Assembly (NCBI RefSeq): GCF_900129685.1
Contig: NZ_FQWM01000003.1
Location: 1-64,000 of the forward strand
From: Cognatishimia maritima
GTDB taxonomy: Bacteria; Pseudomonadota; Alphaproteobacteria; Rhodobacterales; Rhodobacteraceae
Direction: 5' to 3'
Length of the DNA: 64,000 bases
Shown piece after piece: positions 1-9,006 of the stretch. The number at the start of each line of letters is the position of its first letter. The stretch's first letter is position 1. Below the pieces are notes generated by a model that had not been told where the DNA came from, did no database searches, and saw only the letters and a list, made by a program, of their open reading frames with translations. A program made the translations under genes and the position numbers.

Positions 1-383
1 GGATCATAGTCCTTGGCACTTTTGTGGCACTCAGGCTTACCTGTCGGCGCAAAGGTGTCGTGACTCGACAAATGCGCCTTGCCGATGAAATGCGTGTCGT
101 ATCCGGCATCGCCGAATATCCCGGCAAGTCCCTGCGCGCCAAAGCTGTAATCCAAATCACGCCCGTTGTCGCGCACGCCTGTTGTATAGGGCAATTTCCC
201 AGTCAGAATCGACGCACGTGCGGGCTGGCACATAGGATGGGGCGTGATGCATTTTGAAAACCGCACACCGCTTGCGCCGATTTTGTCGATATTCGGCGTT
301 TTGACCCCGCGACCTTCCGGGCCAATGCAATCTCCACGATGTTGATCCGTCGAAATCAAAATGACATTGGGCTTGCGGGTCAT
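1..383 (-). CDS. Sulfatase / alkaline-phosphatase-superfamily hydrolase, N-terminal part
   Basis: The first 127 codons of a sulfatase-family protein; the rest lies beyond the left edge. The start is the ATG at 381-383 with GGAGAAAG just upstream. It opens with the usual metal-binding stretch (NVILISTDQHRGD), and near residue 52 it has CQPAR, which fits the C-x-P-x-R motif whose Cys is converted to formylglycine in type I sulfatases. A hydrolase for sulfate esters, or for related phosphonate or choline-sulfate-like esters, is therefore expected. The substrate cannot be told from this fragment. Nothing suggests that it is broken inside the window. Confidence 0.85.
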   Translation of the reverse strand, partial: MTRKPNVILISTDQHRGDCIGPEGRGVKTPNIDKIGASGVRFSKCITPHPMCQPARASILTGKLPYTTGVRDNGRDLDYSFGAQGLAGIFGDAGYDTHFIGKAHLSSHDTFAPTGKPECHKSAKDYD

Positions 384-783
384 CGCTTTCTCCTGCTGCA
401 AGTAAATTTGGTAAGGTTACGAGCCACTGCTTCCGGCTCTACACAAACCGCCTATGATCGTCTATGATGTTAGTAAGCTAATATTGTACATTTAATATAG
501 TCGACTAATCCAACAGGATACTAGATCAAAGAAAGGCGTTTAGCATTTGTTGGGTTAGGACGGTCGCGGATCGACTCATTACAAGAAATCATTCATTTGG
601 CCAAACTAGCCTTCGACAAACACGATTTCGTCAAGTGCGTCTAATTATCTGTGATGGATTTGTCGGCATTTGAAAGTTTCGATCGTTCTGTTTCGCTGTG
701 CGGCGCCCTGGCCAGTTCTGGGTAAAATTCCGGAACTAACCATCCACATTAGAGCGATCAACAGTGGCTCCCGCTTCAAATAT
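384..783. other. Intergenic stretch without a supported gene
   Basis: About 400 bases upstream of the sulfatase start. The part next to the gene is AT-rich, around 470-520, and probably holds its promoter. I see no convincing reading frame here. Confidence 0.5.
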
Positions 784-1000
784 GATCAACGACTGTGGAC
801 ATATACGGACTCTCGGGGCACTTTCTGTAAGTTACCCAATTTGGGGTGGAGGAAATTCTCTGACGAACGAAGAACGAGACACCCAACGCAAACTCAGAGT
901 GCTTCAGCATGCCGAAAAGATCGGCAATGCCCTAAGCTCTTTTTTAGGCTCCATTGGTCACAAAGAGGAAGTTGATGAAGACACCAAATTCCTCTGCCAT
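784..1000 (+). pseudogene. Truncated IS481-like transposase, left end only
   Basis: Starts with an IS-end-like sequence (TACGGACTCTCGGGGCACTTT) and then reads NEERDTQRKLRVLQHAEKIG, the N-terminal helix of IS481-type transposases. It is cut off after about 30 codons against the 3' end of the oxidoreductase gene. A near-identical left end lies at 5041-5190, and the terminal bases alone recur at 19498. All are truncated, so no active copy exists in the window. Confidence 0.65.
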
Positions 1001-1003
1001 CCA

Positions 1004-2977
1004 TCAGAAGATAAAGGACTCGCGATGTCGTCGCGTTTCTGCGACCTTTAACTTTGTAAGTGCTTCGTCGCTCCAATCCATCAAAGAATCGGGCCCACAC
1101 ATAAATACCTCGCGATCCTGCAAGTCTGCGACGTTTCGTAGGTCGTCAATCTGCAATCGTCTCTGCTCAAGCGTCAATCCGCCGTCTGAGAGGTTCTGGC
1201 TCAGGTCATCGAAAGTAGATAGAGAATTTTCCGCCTGTTCCCGGGCGCTCTGAAACGCCAGCACATTCAGGCTCACACCAGACGGTATGGCGCTGCTCTG
1301 CGAAATAAAATGCCGCACGACATTAATGTCGTCATCGCGTCCGGCAAAGACAAGAACGATATCGGTCGACAGATGGCCGGGAACCGCGATCGCGACCTTT
1401 TTGATCCCGTCCCACATTGGCATGAATGGGGTGATGCCGACGCCGCCTGCGACCCAAAGCATCCTTGTTGGGACGGCAGGAGGGCCCCCTTCAGAGTCTG
1501 GAGAAAAGCACGTGAAGCCGGCCCCAGTGCCCTTGAAATCAACCGGTATCTTTTGCGCGATCAGCTTGTCTGCATTGTCGTGCATAACATTTGACATCAG
1601 ACCGCCGGGCTTGCGCTTGACGGTAACGCTGACCCGATTGCCAGCGCGAAAAGAACGGCTTTCAGCATCAAAATCCGGTGCGCTCGAAATCGTCCAGGTG
1701 CGCACATAATCCTCGTTGACCAACTTAGGGTTGGCCTCGTTCATATGGCTGTATCCGGTATCCAATATCTTCGAGAAGTCGAATACGCCGAAGCCGCCGG
1801 GCATAGGCGCATCGATCGGGGAAGACAGCTCGAAGTTGAACGTCTTGATACTTTCGGAAAGGTCTTGCGTTGACGCGAGCGTGGCTGTGATAGCAGTCAG
1901 ACCGTCTTGGGTGGCAATGGCGTGCCCCATTTCATCCAGTTCCTGCTGCAAGTACTTTACCGGCGGGTTGTAAGGCGAAAGCTGCTCTTCGGACGTCAGC
2001 CTGAGGTTGAGGCCATTATTGACCAGGACCGCGCCGGTGACCTTGATGCGCGTCAACAGGTTGGTGCGCGGCATGAGCGCTTCGGCGTCCGCATTTAGCA
2101 GGTTTTCAGCCTCACCGGTCACGTAAAGGACATGACCATTGGCGAAGTCGGGAAAGACGAGCCCGACTTGTGGATCGGTCTCGATATTGCCCAAGGTCTG
2201 ATAGAAGCGATTGCCGGAATGGTCCGGCAAAACCAGATATGTCGCGACACCGTCACCATCTTCCTCTTCGTAGACGCGCGTAAAACCAGGGGCGCCGCCA
2301 CGGTGATTGACACCCATATCAGTCTGGACGCCCGAAGCCTTGTCCTTGGCACTGTGTTTCGTCGCAAGAAAGACAGTGCTTGCGCGGTCAACTACGGCTT
2401 TGGCATCCGCAGGCAGGGCCGATGTGCTTGTGTCAAAGCTGTCATAAGAAAGTTCCGCCTTGCGCTGCGCGGGGACCAATGTGCGCACGGTGATGTATTT
2501 CGGGCAATTCCCAAGATGTTGATCGGAGTTGAGGCGAAGTCGCAGTTTTCCTGCCTGTTCGACGGAAGCCGTGCCGATTGACCCGGCCAGTTTGTTACGA
2601 CGACGATTGCTGAAATCGACCCCAACGCCAGCAAAAAGCCGTTCTTCCCCGGGGGATGTCGGCTGCTGCTGCAAGGCACGCGCAAATGGGTCAAAAGGGG
2701 ACGTCTGGGCGACGACATCCATTGTGTTTTTACCCTCCACCTTGATGCCGATGGACGGGTCATTGTCCGCCGTCGTGACCAAAAGGCTGATCCACGGACG
2801 CCCCTGATTGTCGAGCGTGGCCAATGGTAGGTAGGACAGACCAGCAAAGAAATCCGCGTGCTGCGGCGGCATATCGCGGTCGATAAAATGCGGCAGTCCG
2901 TCGACGATTAGCTGCGGCGTGTTGAGACGCTCTTGCAGCAGCAACTCACCTTTGTGCGATTTATGTATCTGTGCCAT
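1004..2977 (-). CDS. PNPOx-like FMN domain fused to FAD/NAD(P) ferredoxin-reductase domain
   Basis: A 657-residue cytosolic flavoprotein. The N-terminal half resembles the pyridoxamine-5'-phosphate-oxidase split-barrel family (motifs near GNCPKYI, NHRGGAPGF and DHSGNRFYQTLGNI). The C-terminal half is a ferredoxin-reductase module with an FAD-binding RTWTISS, a nucleotide-binding GGVGITP and a terminal FMCGP. Many relatives carry a C-terminal 2Fe-2S domain; this one ends at RESFIF without it. The start is the ATG at 2975-2977, preceded by AGAGGAGCAAAGGGAA. Downstream of, and on the same strand as, a GST gene. The same gene pair occurs at 56512-58853, where the homologue is about 100 residues shorter. 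The reaction is unknown; NAD(P)H-dependent reduction is the likely chemistry. Confidence 0.85.
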   Translation of the reverse strand: MAQIHKSHKGELLLQERLNTPQLIVDGLPHFIDRDMPPQHADFFAGLSYLPLATLDNQGRPWISLLVTTADNDPSIGIKVEGKNTMDVVAQTSPFDPFARALQQQPTSPGEERLFAGVGVDFSNRRRNKLAGSIGTASVEQAGKLRLRLNSDQHLGNCPKYITVRTLVPAQRKAELSYDSFDTSTSALPADAKAVVDRASTVFLATKHSAKDKASGVQTDMGVNHRGGAPGFTRVYEEEDGDGVATYLVLPDHSGNRFYQTLGNIETDPQVGLVFPDFANGHVLYVTGEAENLLNADAEALMPRTNLLTRIKVTGAVLVNNGLNLRLTSEEQLSPYNPPVKYLQQELDEMGHAIATQDGLTAITATLASTQDLSESIKTFNFELSSPIDAPMPGGFGVFDFSKILDTGYSHMNEANPKLVNEDYVRTWTISSAPDFDAESRSFRAGNRVSVTVKRKPGGLMSNVMHDNADKLIAQKIPVDFKGTGAGFTCFSPDSEGGPPAVPTRMLWVAGGVGITPFMPMWDGIKKVAIAVPGHLSTDIVLVFAGRDDDINVVRHFISQSSAIPSGVSLNVLAFQSAREQAENSLSTFDDLSQNLSDGGLTLEQRRLQIDDLRNVADLQDREVFMCGPDSLMDWSDEALTKLKVAETRRHRESFIF

Positions 2978-3185
2978 TGTAAGTTCCCTTTGCTCCTCTC
3001 GCGACGGGCTGAATTCAAGCTGCAATTGTCTGCCAGCACTTTCTGCCGTTGAACGGTTCTGTGCAGCCCTTGCGGGTTAGAACCGCCCTGTTCAAAAACG
3101 CTGTTTGCGGTCCCGAGCGAGAGGCTAAGTCACCTCCGCCCAAATGAGCCCCCGCGAGGGCGTAGGAGCTATTTTCAGGGGCCGT

Positions 3186-3809
3186 TTATTCAGCCACTAG
3201 GCCAACGGCTGTTGCCGGCATGGCTTCAAATCCTGGCAAGGCTTCAAACCGGGCAATCCAAGCGCGCACATTCGGGTAGGGGTCAAGCGAGATATTCCCT
3301 TCCGGCGCGTGAGCGGTGTAGGAATACGTTGCAACGTCTGCAATTGTTGGCCGGTCACCAACAAGCCAATCACGACCTTCAAGCCCTTTTTCAAGCTTTT
3401 GCAGAGCTCTTTCGGCCGTAGCCGCTGCGAAATCCGGGTCCAACTGTGCACCAAATACCGTGATCAATCGTGCGGCACAGGTGCCAAAGGCGATCTCACC
3501 GGCTGCCAGCGTTAACCATCGCTGGATATTGGCCTCATCAACCGGCGTGTTCGGCAGCCAATCTGGCGCGAAAGTCCGGGCAAGGTATACAAGGATTGCG
3601 TTGGAATCTGGCACGGTGATTTCGCCATGCTCCAAAACCGGCACCTGACCATTCGGGTTCATCGCCAGAAATTCGGGCGACTTATGCTCGCCGGCTACCA
3701 AATTGACTGGAACAACTTCATGGGCGATCCCCGCGAGTTTTGCAAAAACCAAAGCTCGATGTGCATGACCTGATTTTGCGAAATGGTGAATGCGAACAGC
3801 GTTTGACAT
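3186..3809 (-). CDS. Glutathione S-transferase
   Basis: 207 residues, the normal GST length. The N-terminal thioredoxin-like domain has NGQVPVLEHG, with the cis-Pro, followed by the glutathione-contacting DSNAILVYLA. The C-terminal helical domain has the usual capping motif (DRPTIADVATYSYTAHAPEG). It conjugates glutathione to electrophiles or has a related reductase role; the substrate is unknown. Divergent from the LysR gene at 3918, with a gap of about 108 bases that should hold both promoters. The closest relative in the window is the GST at 56512-57138, which shares the IADV-YSY-AHAPEG segment. Confidence 0.92.
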   Translation of the reverse strand: MSNAVRIHHFAKSGHAHRALVFAKLAGIAHEVVPVNLVAGEHKSPEFLAMNPNGQVPVLEHGEITVPDSNAILVYLARTFAPDWLPNTPVDEANIQRWLTLAAGEIAFGTCAARLITVFGAQLDPDFAAATAERALQKLEKGLEGRDWLVGDRPTIADVATYSYTAHAPEGNISLDPYPNVRAWIARFEALPGFEAMPATAVGLVAE

Positions 3810-3917
3810 TAGTCTCTCCAGTGATTCTACTTATCCTAAAGAGCAGATACACGCTGCACTGCTGGGGGATAATTGCCAAATTCAGCGTAACTTTAAGCCC
3901 TGAAAGGGCGCAATAGT

Positions 3918-4844
3918 ATGGACAAGATTGATCGCATGCGGGCCTTTGCGCTAGTTGCAAAGAACGCCTCTTTTACTATCGCCGCAACGCGCATGGGCCG
4001 ATCTTCGCGTTTAGTCAGCAAATATGTGGCTGACCTTGAGAACGCGCTTGGCGTGCAGCTGCTCAATCGCACGACACGCAGTGTTTCACTGACAGATGCG
4101 GGCGCGACATACTTAGCCATGTGCGAGCCGCTTCTCGAAGGGTTCGATGAGCTTGAAGAAAGGATCAGAAGTGATCAGGCTTCGTTGCATGGCGTGATCC
4201 ACATCTCAGCGCCGACTGGATTCGGCGCACTACGGCTTGCGCCTTCGCTTGCACGGTTTGCCTCGGAACACCCGAATGTCGAACTCGACTTGCAGTTCTC
4301 TGACCGCAGGGTGTCGATTATCGAGGAGGGCTTTGATCTCGCCATCAGGATTGGCCCGATGCGAGATAGCTCTCTCAGAGTGCGAAAGCTCGGTCACATG
4401 CCTTTGGTCGTATGTGCATCACCTGACTACTTGGAGCGTGTAGGCACGCCAGATCACCCACACGCTTTATTGGCGCATGAGTGCATTCTTGACGGCAATA
4501 ACACCGAGCCGACGATTTGGAGGTTTCACATAAATGGCCAAATAGAGGCAGTGCCGGTAAGCGGACGATTTCGGATGAACGCGCCCGCAGGAGCAGCTCA
4601 CATCGCGGCATCTGGGGTCGCAATAGCTCGATGCCCCGCTTATACAGTCGCCAATGCGTTGGACTCCGGAGATCTAGTAGAGCTTTTTGCAGAGAACCGT
4701 GTCTCACCTTATGTTGTTGCTGCACTTTTCCCGCAAAACCGACATCTCTCCACAAGAGTGCGCGCGCTTATTGATCACCTGGTCGGTGACGCGACATTGT
4801 GTCTTGAAGGCTCACTATCCGTGATAAACAAGCGATCGCCTTAG
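3918..4844 (+). CDS. LysR-family regulator
   Basis: 308 residues. An N-terminal winged helix-turn-helix (residues 1-60) is followed by a periplasmic-binding-like effector domain. The DNA-binding part (MDKIDRMRAFALVAKNASFT) and the NRTTRSVSLTDAG segment place it in the CrgA-like branch of LysR proteins. Transcribed away from the GST/PNPOx-FNR genes, so it probably controls them and itself through the shared 3810-3917 region. The same arrangement, with another CrgA-like LysR, recurs at 54998-55909. Confidence 0.92.
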   Translation: MDKIDRMRAFALVAKNASFTIAATRMGRSSRLVSKYVADLENALGVQLLNRTTRSVSLTDAGATYLAMCEPLLEGFDELEERIRSDQASLHGVIHISAPTGFGALRLAPSLARFASEHPNVELDLQFSDRRVSIIEEGFDLAIRIGPMRDSSLRVRKLGHMPLVVCASPDYLERVGTPDHPHALLAHECILDGNNTEPTIWRFHINGQIEAVPVSGRFRMNAPAGAAHIAASGVAIARCPAYTVANALDSGDLVELFAENRVSPYVVAALFPQNRHLSTRVRALIDHLVGDATLCLEGSLSVINKRSP

Positions 4845-4913
4845 ATTTCAATATATCACGGTTGAAGCAAGCGCGCGCCTTTGTTTACTCAAGGAACGCT
4901 GCGACGGTTTCCG

Positions 4914-5040
4914 TTATCTCAGCTTCAGCTTCTCTTCGCTGAAGACTTCGGTTGCGGTGCGCCATCCCAGAAACTGTCTTGGCGTACTCGTCAGGCGGGC
5001 GTAAAGCGCCTTCATATTGCGATTTGATAGCGCGGTGTAA
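4914..5040 (-). pseudogene. IS30-like transposase C-terminal remnant
   Basis: The minus strand reads ALYARLTSTPRQFLGWRTATEVFSEEKLKLR before a stop at 4914. This resembles the C-terminal end of IS30-family transposases (rLN-xx-PRK-xLG-xxT-xxEVF). Only about 35 codons remain, and the upstream side is joined to the IS481-like left end at 5041. Confidence 0.5.
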
Positions 5041-5190
5041 ATATGTACGGACTCCCGCGGGACTTTCTGTAAATTACCCAATTTGGGGTGGAAGAAGTTT
5101 TCATGAGGAACAAACAACGAGACGTCCAACGTCAACTCAGAGTGCTTCAGCATGCAGAAAAGATCGGCCATGCCCGTGAGCAGCCTTATC
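5041..5190 (+). pseudogene. Second truncated IS481-like left end
   Basis: Closely matches 784-960: the same terminal sequence, then RNKQRDVQRQLRVLQHAEKIGHA. It ends where an IS3-family fragment begins. No complete transposase is present. Confidence 0.6.
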
Positions 5191-5219
5191 TGACTGGTCC
5201 GGTTTGATTGTTAGTGCAC

Positions 5220-5455
5220 CATCGGCCATTGATCCGTCGGGATGATGGTTTCAAGCGCCTGGCGGGCGATAGCCCAGTGCACTGTGGGGGCGTTTTGTGT
5301 TGTAATGCCTCCTCCCTTGTTCGATCAGGATTTGTGCTTCGCGCAAGCTGTAGAAGATTTCACAGTATCCGTTCTCCCACGGGCACCCCGGTTCGATGTA
5401 AGCTGTCTTAGCGCCAGCGGCGGCGATCCAGTCTCGGACAGCCGGGGCGACGGAC
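5220..5455 (-). pseudogene. IS3-family orfB C-terminal fragment with internal deletion
   Basis: The minus strand encodes [27 protein letters not shown], then jumps to LREAQILIEQ and HYNTKRPHSALGYRPP, the C-terminal signature of IS3-family integrases. Compared with the same element at 51237-51511, a stretch between the Glu of WENGYCE and LREAQ is missing. A non-functional relic. Confidence 0.7.
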
Positions 5456-5632
5456 ACTATTCTGTTACATGGGTGCCGATGGCAGACGGTCAGCGCATCA
5501 TCGCAGAGATGTAACTCAGTATTTTCTTCGACCAAAACCCAGTTCGCCAGACAGAGTCAGCTTTAGCCCACCGCAGTGCACACCGGCCCTTGCAGGCAAT
5601 GGGATCGTATTCGACAATGTAGTTAGCCACTA

Positions 5633-5654
5633 AAGCCCCTCAACAAAGGGGCTT
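5633..5654 (-). terminator. Stem-loop after the ABC permease operon
   Basis: Inverted repeat AAGCCCCT / AGGGGCTT around a short loop, about 45 bases past the stop of the last permease gene. On the minus strand it is followed by TTTA rather than a long T run, so termination is likely but weak. Confidence 0.5.
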
Positions 5655-5698
5655 CAGGAGTCGATTCCTGGCTGTGTTAGCGATTTACTAAAGTGTTA

Positions 5699-6484
5699 TC
5701 AGACCGTTGCTGACGCCGCCGTCTCTTCGGTGCTTTCACGCGGGCGCAAATGTTTGAGGTACCGTTTCTCTGCCAATTTGAACGCGACGGTTATCATTAA
5801 TACAATGGCCATATAGAACAGCATTGCGGTGACGAACCCTTCATAGGCGAGGTAGTAGCGTCCGTTCAGCCAACGGCCAACGCCCAGCAAATCCTGCAAC
5901 GTTACAGTGCTTGCGATCACTGAACCATGCAGGGTGAAGATCACTTCGTTTGAGTATGCGGGTAACGCACGACGGAAGGCGCTTGGAAGCACAACCAGCC
6001 GGGTACGCAGCCAAGGCGACATGCCCGCAGCAACGGAAGCTTCGATTTCTCCGCGAGGTGTCGTTTCGATCGCACCACGCAGGAATTCGGTTGTATAAGC
6101 CGCTGTATTCAATGTGAAGGCAATCAACACGCACCACCAAGGATCGCTGAGGATCGGAGACCACAGAAAGCTCTCGCGTACCGCTTCAAATTGACCGAGG
6201 CCAAAGTAAAAGAGGTAAGTTTGCACAAGAAGCGGCGTGCCGCGGAAGGCGTAGGTATAGCACCAGATGATTGGGTTAAGGACACTCACCTTATTGGCGC
6301 GTGCCAGCGCCATTGGGATTGCCATAAGACCGCCAATCAGCAGTGCAAGAAAGGTCAGTTGAAGCGTGACAAGCGCACCTTCGAAGAACTTATCGAGGTT
6401 GTCATAGACCAGCACGAAATCAAGCGGCGCTTGGTTTTCGCTGAAGTCACGCAGGTATTCCCAAAAGGTCCGTTCGGCTTCCAT
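5699..6484 (-). CDS. Polar/basic amino-acid ABC permease (HisM/OccM type)
   Basis: 261 residues with about five hydrophobic segments. The EAA loop of the HisM/HisQ family is visible (EIEASVAAGMSPWLRTRLVVLPSAFRRALP). It forms the inner-membrane channel together with the HisQ-like protein encoded just upstream (3-base gap). Last gene of the importer operon 8891-5699. The neighbouring ureohydrolase and ornithine cyclodeaminase genes suggest arginine, ornithine or an opine as substrate (inference). Confidence 0.9.
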   Translation of the reverse strand: MEAERTFWEYLRDFSENQAPLDFVLVYDNLDKFFEGALVTLQLTFLALLIGGLMAIPMALARANKVSVLNPIIWCYTYAFRGTPLLVQTYLFYFGLGQFEAVRESFLWSPILSDPWWCVLIAFTLNTAAYTTEFLRGAIETTPRGEIEASVAAGMSPWLRTRLVVLPSAFRRALPAYSNEVIFTLHGSVIASTVTLQDLLGVGRWLNGRYYLAYEGFVTAMLFYMAIVLMITVAFKLAEKRYLKHLRPRESTEETAASATV

Positions 6485-6487
6485 GTC

Positions 6488-7177
6488 TTACGCCTTTCTT
6501 GTGCCGACGTTGTATTTCCGCTCGACCCAACGCAGTGCCAAATCCGACAGTGCCGTGATAACCAGATAGATCGCCAGAACCGCAATCATGAATGTAAAAA
6601 GCTTGTGGTTGGAGCGACCCGCAGAGAAGGCATTCCAGACCAGATCATGCAATCCAATCACCGACACAAGCGCCGTGGCTTTTACCAAAACCAACCAGTT
6701 GTTGGTGAAACTTGGCAACGCATAACGAACCATCTGTGGCCATGTCACATTTGCAAAAACTTGCCGAGGTGACATGCCTACAGACTTGGCGGCCTCAATT
6801 TGGCCGACGGGGATCGCGAGTATGGCGCCACGGAAAGTCTCTGCCATATAGGCGCCAAATATAAAGCCAAGGGTCAGAACCCCAGCAAAGAACTGGTTGA
6901 CGTCCACATAGCCCCAAAGCCCGGTGACACGGCCCATGTCGTTGATCAGAAGCTGACCCCCAAAGAAGATCAGCATCATCAAAACCAACTCTGGCACGCC
7001 ACGGACGAACATTGTGTAGAGCAGACCGAGACGTCGGAAGGTGACTGACTCAGACAATTGAGCAAAGGCGCCACAAAGGCCGAACACGATCGAAAGTATC
7101 AAGGACAGGACCGCAAGGGATACTGTCACAATCGTTCCGTCGATCAAAACCTGTCGGTATTGAATGAGTGTATCCAT
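6488..7177 (-). CDS. Polar/basic amino-acid ABC permease (HisQ/OccQ type)
   Basis: 229 residues, an inner-membrane permease subunit. The EAA-loop motif is clear (QIEAAKSVGMSPRQVFANVTWPQMVRYALP), and the length is typical for HisQ. It pairs with the protein from 5699-6484. Separated from the upstream binding-protein gene by a stem-loop at 7230-7252, an arrangement that often gives the binding protein higher expression than the permeases. Confidence 0.9.
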   Translation of the reverse strand: MDTLIQYRQVLIDGTIVTVSLAVLSLILSIVFGLCGAFAQLSESVTFRRLGLLYTMFVRGVPELVLMMLIFFGGQLLINDMGRVTGLWGYVDVNQFFAGVLTLGFIFGAYMAETFRGAILAIPVGQIEAAKSVGMSPRQVFANVTWPQMVRYALPSFTNNWLVLVKATALVSVIGLHDLVWNAFSAGRSNHKLFTFMIAVLAIYLVITALSDLALRWVERKYNVGTRKA

Positions 7178-7229
7178 CAGGAAGCCACCGCCTTAGGGTT
7201 TATGCGCAGGTCACGCCAGTCAGAGGGCA

Positions 7230-7252
7230 ACGGGGCCGGTTAGCAGCCCCGT
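7230..7252 (-). promoter_or_regulatory. Intercistronic stem-loop between binding protein and permeases
   Basis: Arms ACGGGGC (7230-7236) and GCCCCGT (7246-7252) pair perfectly with a 9-base loop. It lies between the stop of the binding-protein gene and the first permease. Probably an mRNA-stabilising or attenuating structure rather than a full terminator, since no T run follows. Confidence 0.55.
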
Positions 7253-7265
7253 CCCGAAACCGTGA

Positions 7266-8039
7266 TTATTTACCGTAGATGTCGATCGCGAAGTATTTGT
7301 CGTTGATCGCTTTGTAGGTGCCGTCTGCACGGATCGCTTCGATCGCCGCATTCAACTCTGCAGTCAGAGAGTCGCCTTTGCGAACCGCGATTCCTGTGCC
7401 TTCACCCAAGCACGCGACGTCATCCAGATTGCCACCGAGGAAGGCGAAACCCTGACCTTGGTCGGTGTTCAGGAAGCCGTCAATAGCTTGCAGAGTGTTG
7501 TTAACTTGCATGTCCAAGCGACCCGCTACGAGGTCAGCGAATACGTCTTCTTGAGTGTTGTAGAGTTTGATATCCGCATCTGGGAAATGCTTCTCTACGT
7601 AGCACTGCATGGTTGTACCGCGTAGAAGGCCGATTTTCACGCCTGCGGTGCCTTCTTTGGTCAACTCAAATTGAGCACCTTCTTTGGCGATGAAGCGAGT
7701 TGGGGTATCGTAATACTTGTTGGTGAAGTCGACCTTCTTTTTGCGATCTTCTGTGATCGACATAGAGGCAACGATCGCGTCGTATTTGTTCGCCAGAAGC
7801 GCTGGGATCATGCCGTCCCATTCTTGCTCGACCAGCTCACATTCGCGTTCCAGCTCAGCACAGAGCGCCTTTGCGATGTCGATGTCAAAGCCGGACAATG
7901 ACCCGTCTGCTTCTTTCTTAGAGAACGGAGGGTATGCACCTTCCACACCAAGGCGCAGAGTTTCAGCAGAGGCCATGCCGCCTGCGATCAGTGTGGCCGC
8001 AGTTAGTGCGGATGCAACAAGTGTTTTGGTAAGTTTCAT
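7266..8039 (-). CDS. Periplasmic amino-acid-binding protein (SBP family 3)
   Basis: 257 residues with a Sec signal peptide (MKLTKTLVASALTAATLIAGGMASA, cut about residue 25). The mature start ETLRLGVEGAYPPFS-GFDIDIAKAL is the family-3 opening. The motif region DAIVASMSITEDRKKKVDFT is also typical of lysine/arginine/ornithine- and opine-binding proteins. The start at 8037-8039 has CAGGGAGA upstream and puts the signal peptide first; a longer reading would hide it. Delivers substrate to the two permeases downstream. Confidence 0.93.
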   Translation of the reverse strand: MKLTKTLVASALTAATLIAGGMASAETLRLGVEGAYPPFSKKEADGSLSGFDIDIAKALCAELERECELVEQEWDGMIPALLANKYDAIVASMSITEDRKKKVDFTNKYYDTPTRFIAKEGAQFELTKEGTAGVKIGLLRGTTMQCYVEKHFPDADIKLYNTQEDVFADLVAGRLDMQVNNTLQAIDGFLNTDQGQGFAFLGGNLDDVACLGEGTGIAVRKGDSLTAELNAAIEAIRADGTYKAINDKYFAIDIYGK

Positions 8040-8096
8040 TGACTTATCTCCCTGAGGGGTTGTTGGAGTTGAGGGCGCGATGTTGGTCACCGCTTT

Positions 8097-8891
8097 TTAG
8101 TCTCGGGCGTTTGCCAGAAATTCTTGGAAGCGTTGTGTCTGAGGGTTCGTGAACATCTCTGCAGGATTCCCCTGCTCTTCGATCAATCCCTGATGTAGGA
8201 AGATCACTTTGTTAGAGACATCGCGCGCGAACCCCATTTCATGGGTCACAACAACCATGGTGCGCCCCTCTTCTGCGAGGGAGCGAATGACTTTCAGAAC
8301 CTCACCAACCAATTCCGGGTCAAGGGCAGAGGTCGGTTCGTCAAACAGCATCACTTCGGGTTCCATGGCCAATGCGCGCGCAATCGCAGCGCGTTGCTGT
8401 TGGCCGCCTGAAATGTGGCTTGGATAGTAGTCGCGTCGTTCAAACATGCCGACACGTTCAAGCACTGCCTTTGCCTTTTCAATCGCTTCGGCTTTTGGCT
8501 GCTTCAGAACATGTACCGGACCTGCGATCACATTCTCTAGAATGGTCATGTGGGACCAAAGGTTGAACGATTGAAACACCATCGCCAAACGAGCCCGAAT
8601 ACGCTCGACCTGGCGGGGATCAGTTGGACGGAACGCACCATGTTTGTTCATGCTCATCTTGATCTCTTCACCGTGCACGGTGATCGTGCCTGCGTTGGGG
8701 GTTTCCAAAAGGTTGACGCAGCGCAGGAAGGTACTTTTACCAGAACCGGATGAGCCGAGCATCGAAATGACATCACCTTCACGCGCTTCAAGAGAAACGC
8801 CTTTAAGCACCTCGTGAGAGCCGTAGGACTTGTGAAGATCACGAACCTGAAGCGACAGGTTTGCATCGAGATTTGTGTCTAATGCGGCCAT
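8097..8891 (-). CDS. Amino-acid ABC importer ATPase (HisP/OccP type)
   Basis: About 264 residues. Walker A (GSSGSGKST), the Q loop, the signature [14 protein letters not shown] and Walker B ([14 protein letters not shown]) are all intact. First gene of the importer operon; the binding protein and two permeases follow. I chose the ATG at 8889-8891; an in-frame TTG at 8906 would add five residues. Divergent from the LysR gene at 9007, with about 115 bases between. Confidence 0.94.
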   Translation of the reverse strand: MAALDTNLDANLSLQVRDLHKSYGSHEVLKGVSLEAREGDVISMLGSSGSGKSTFLRCVNLLETPNAGTITVHGEEIKMSMNKHGAFRPTDPRQVERIRARLAMVFQSFNLWSHMTILENVIAGPVHVLKQPKAEAIEKAKAVLERVGMFERRDYYPSHISGGQQQRAAIARALAMEPEVMLFDEPTSALDPELVGEVLKVIRSLAEEGRTMVVVTHEMGFARDVSNKVIFLHQGLIEEQGNPAEMFTNPQTQRFQEFLANARD

Positions 8892-9006
8892 GTGAAGTCT
8901 TTTCAATTGGGGTTGTGGTGCAGGTCACATCACGGTAGCGATGCGGTAAGATTTAGAAAAACAGGAAAAACTGGCTCTCAGCAATGGTTTTTGCTACGCT
9001 CACGTA

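Noticed and set aside
2132-2581. Open frame of about 149 codons on the strand opposite the PNPOx-FNR gene
   Set aside because: No family motif; it mirrors the codon pattern of the real gene on the minus strand.
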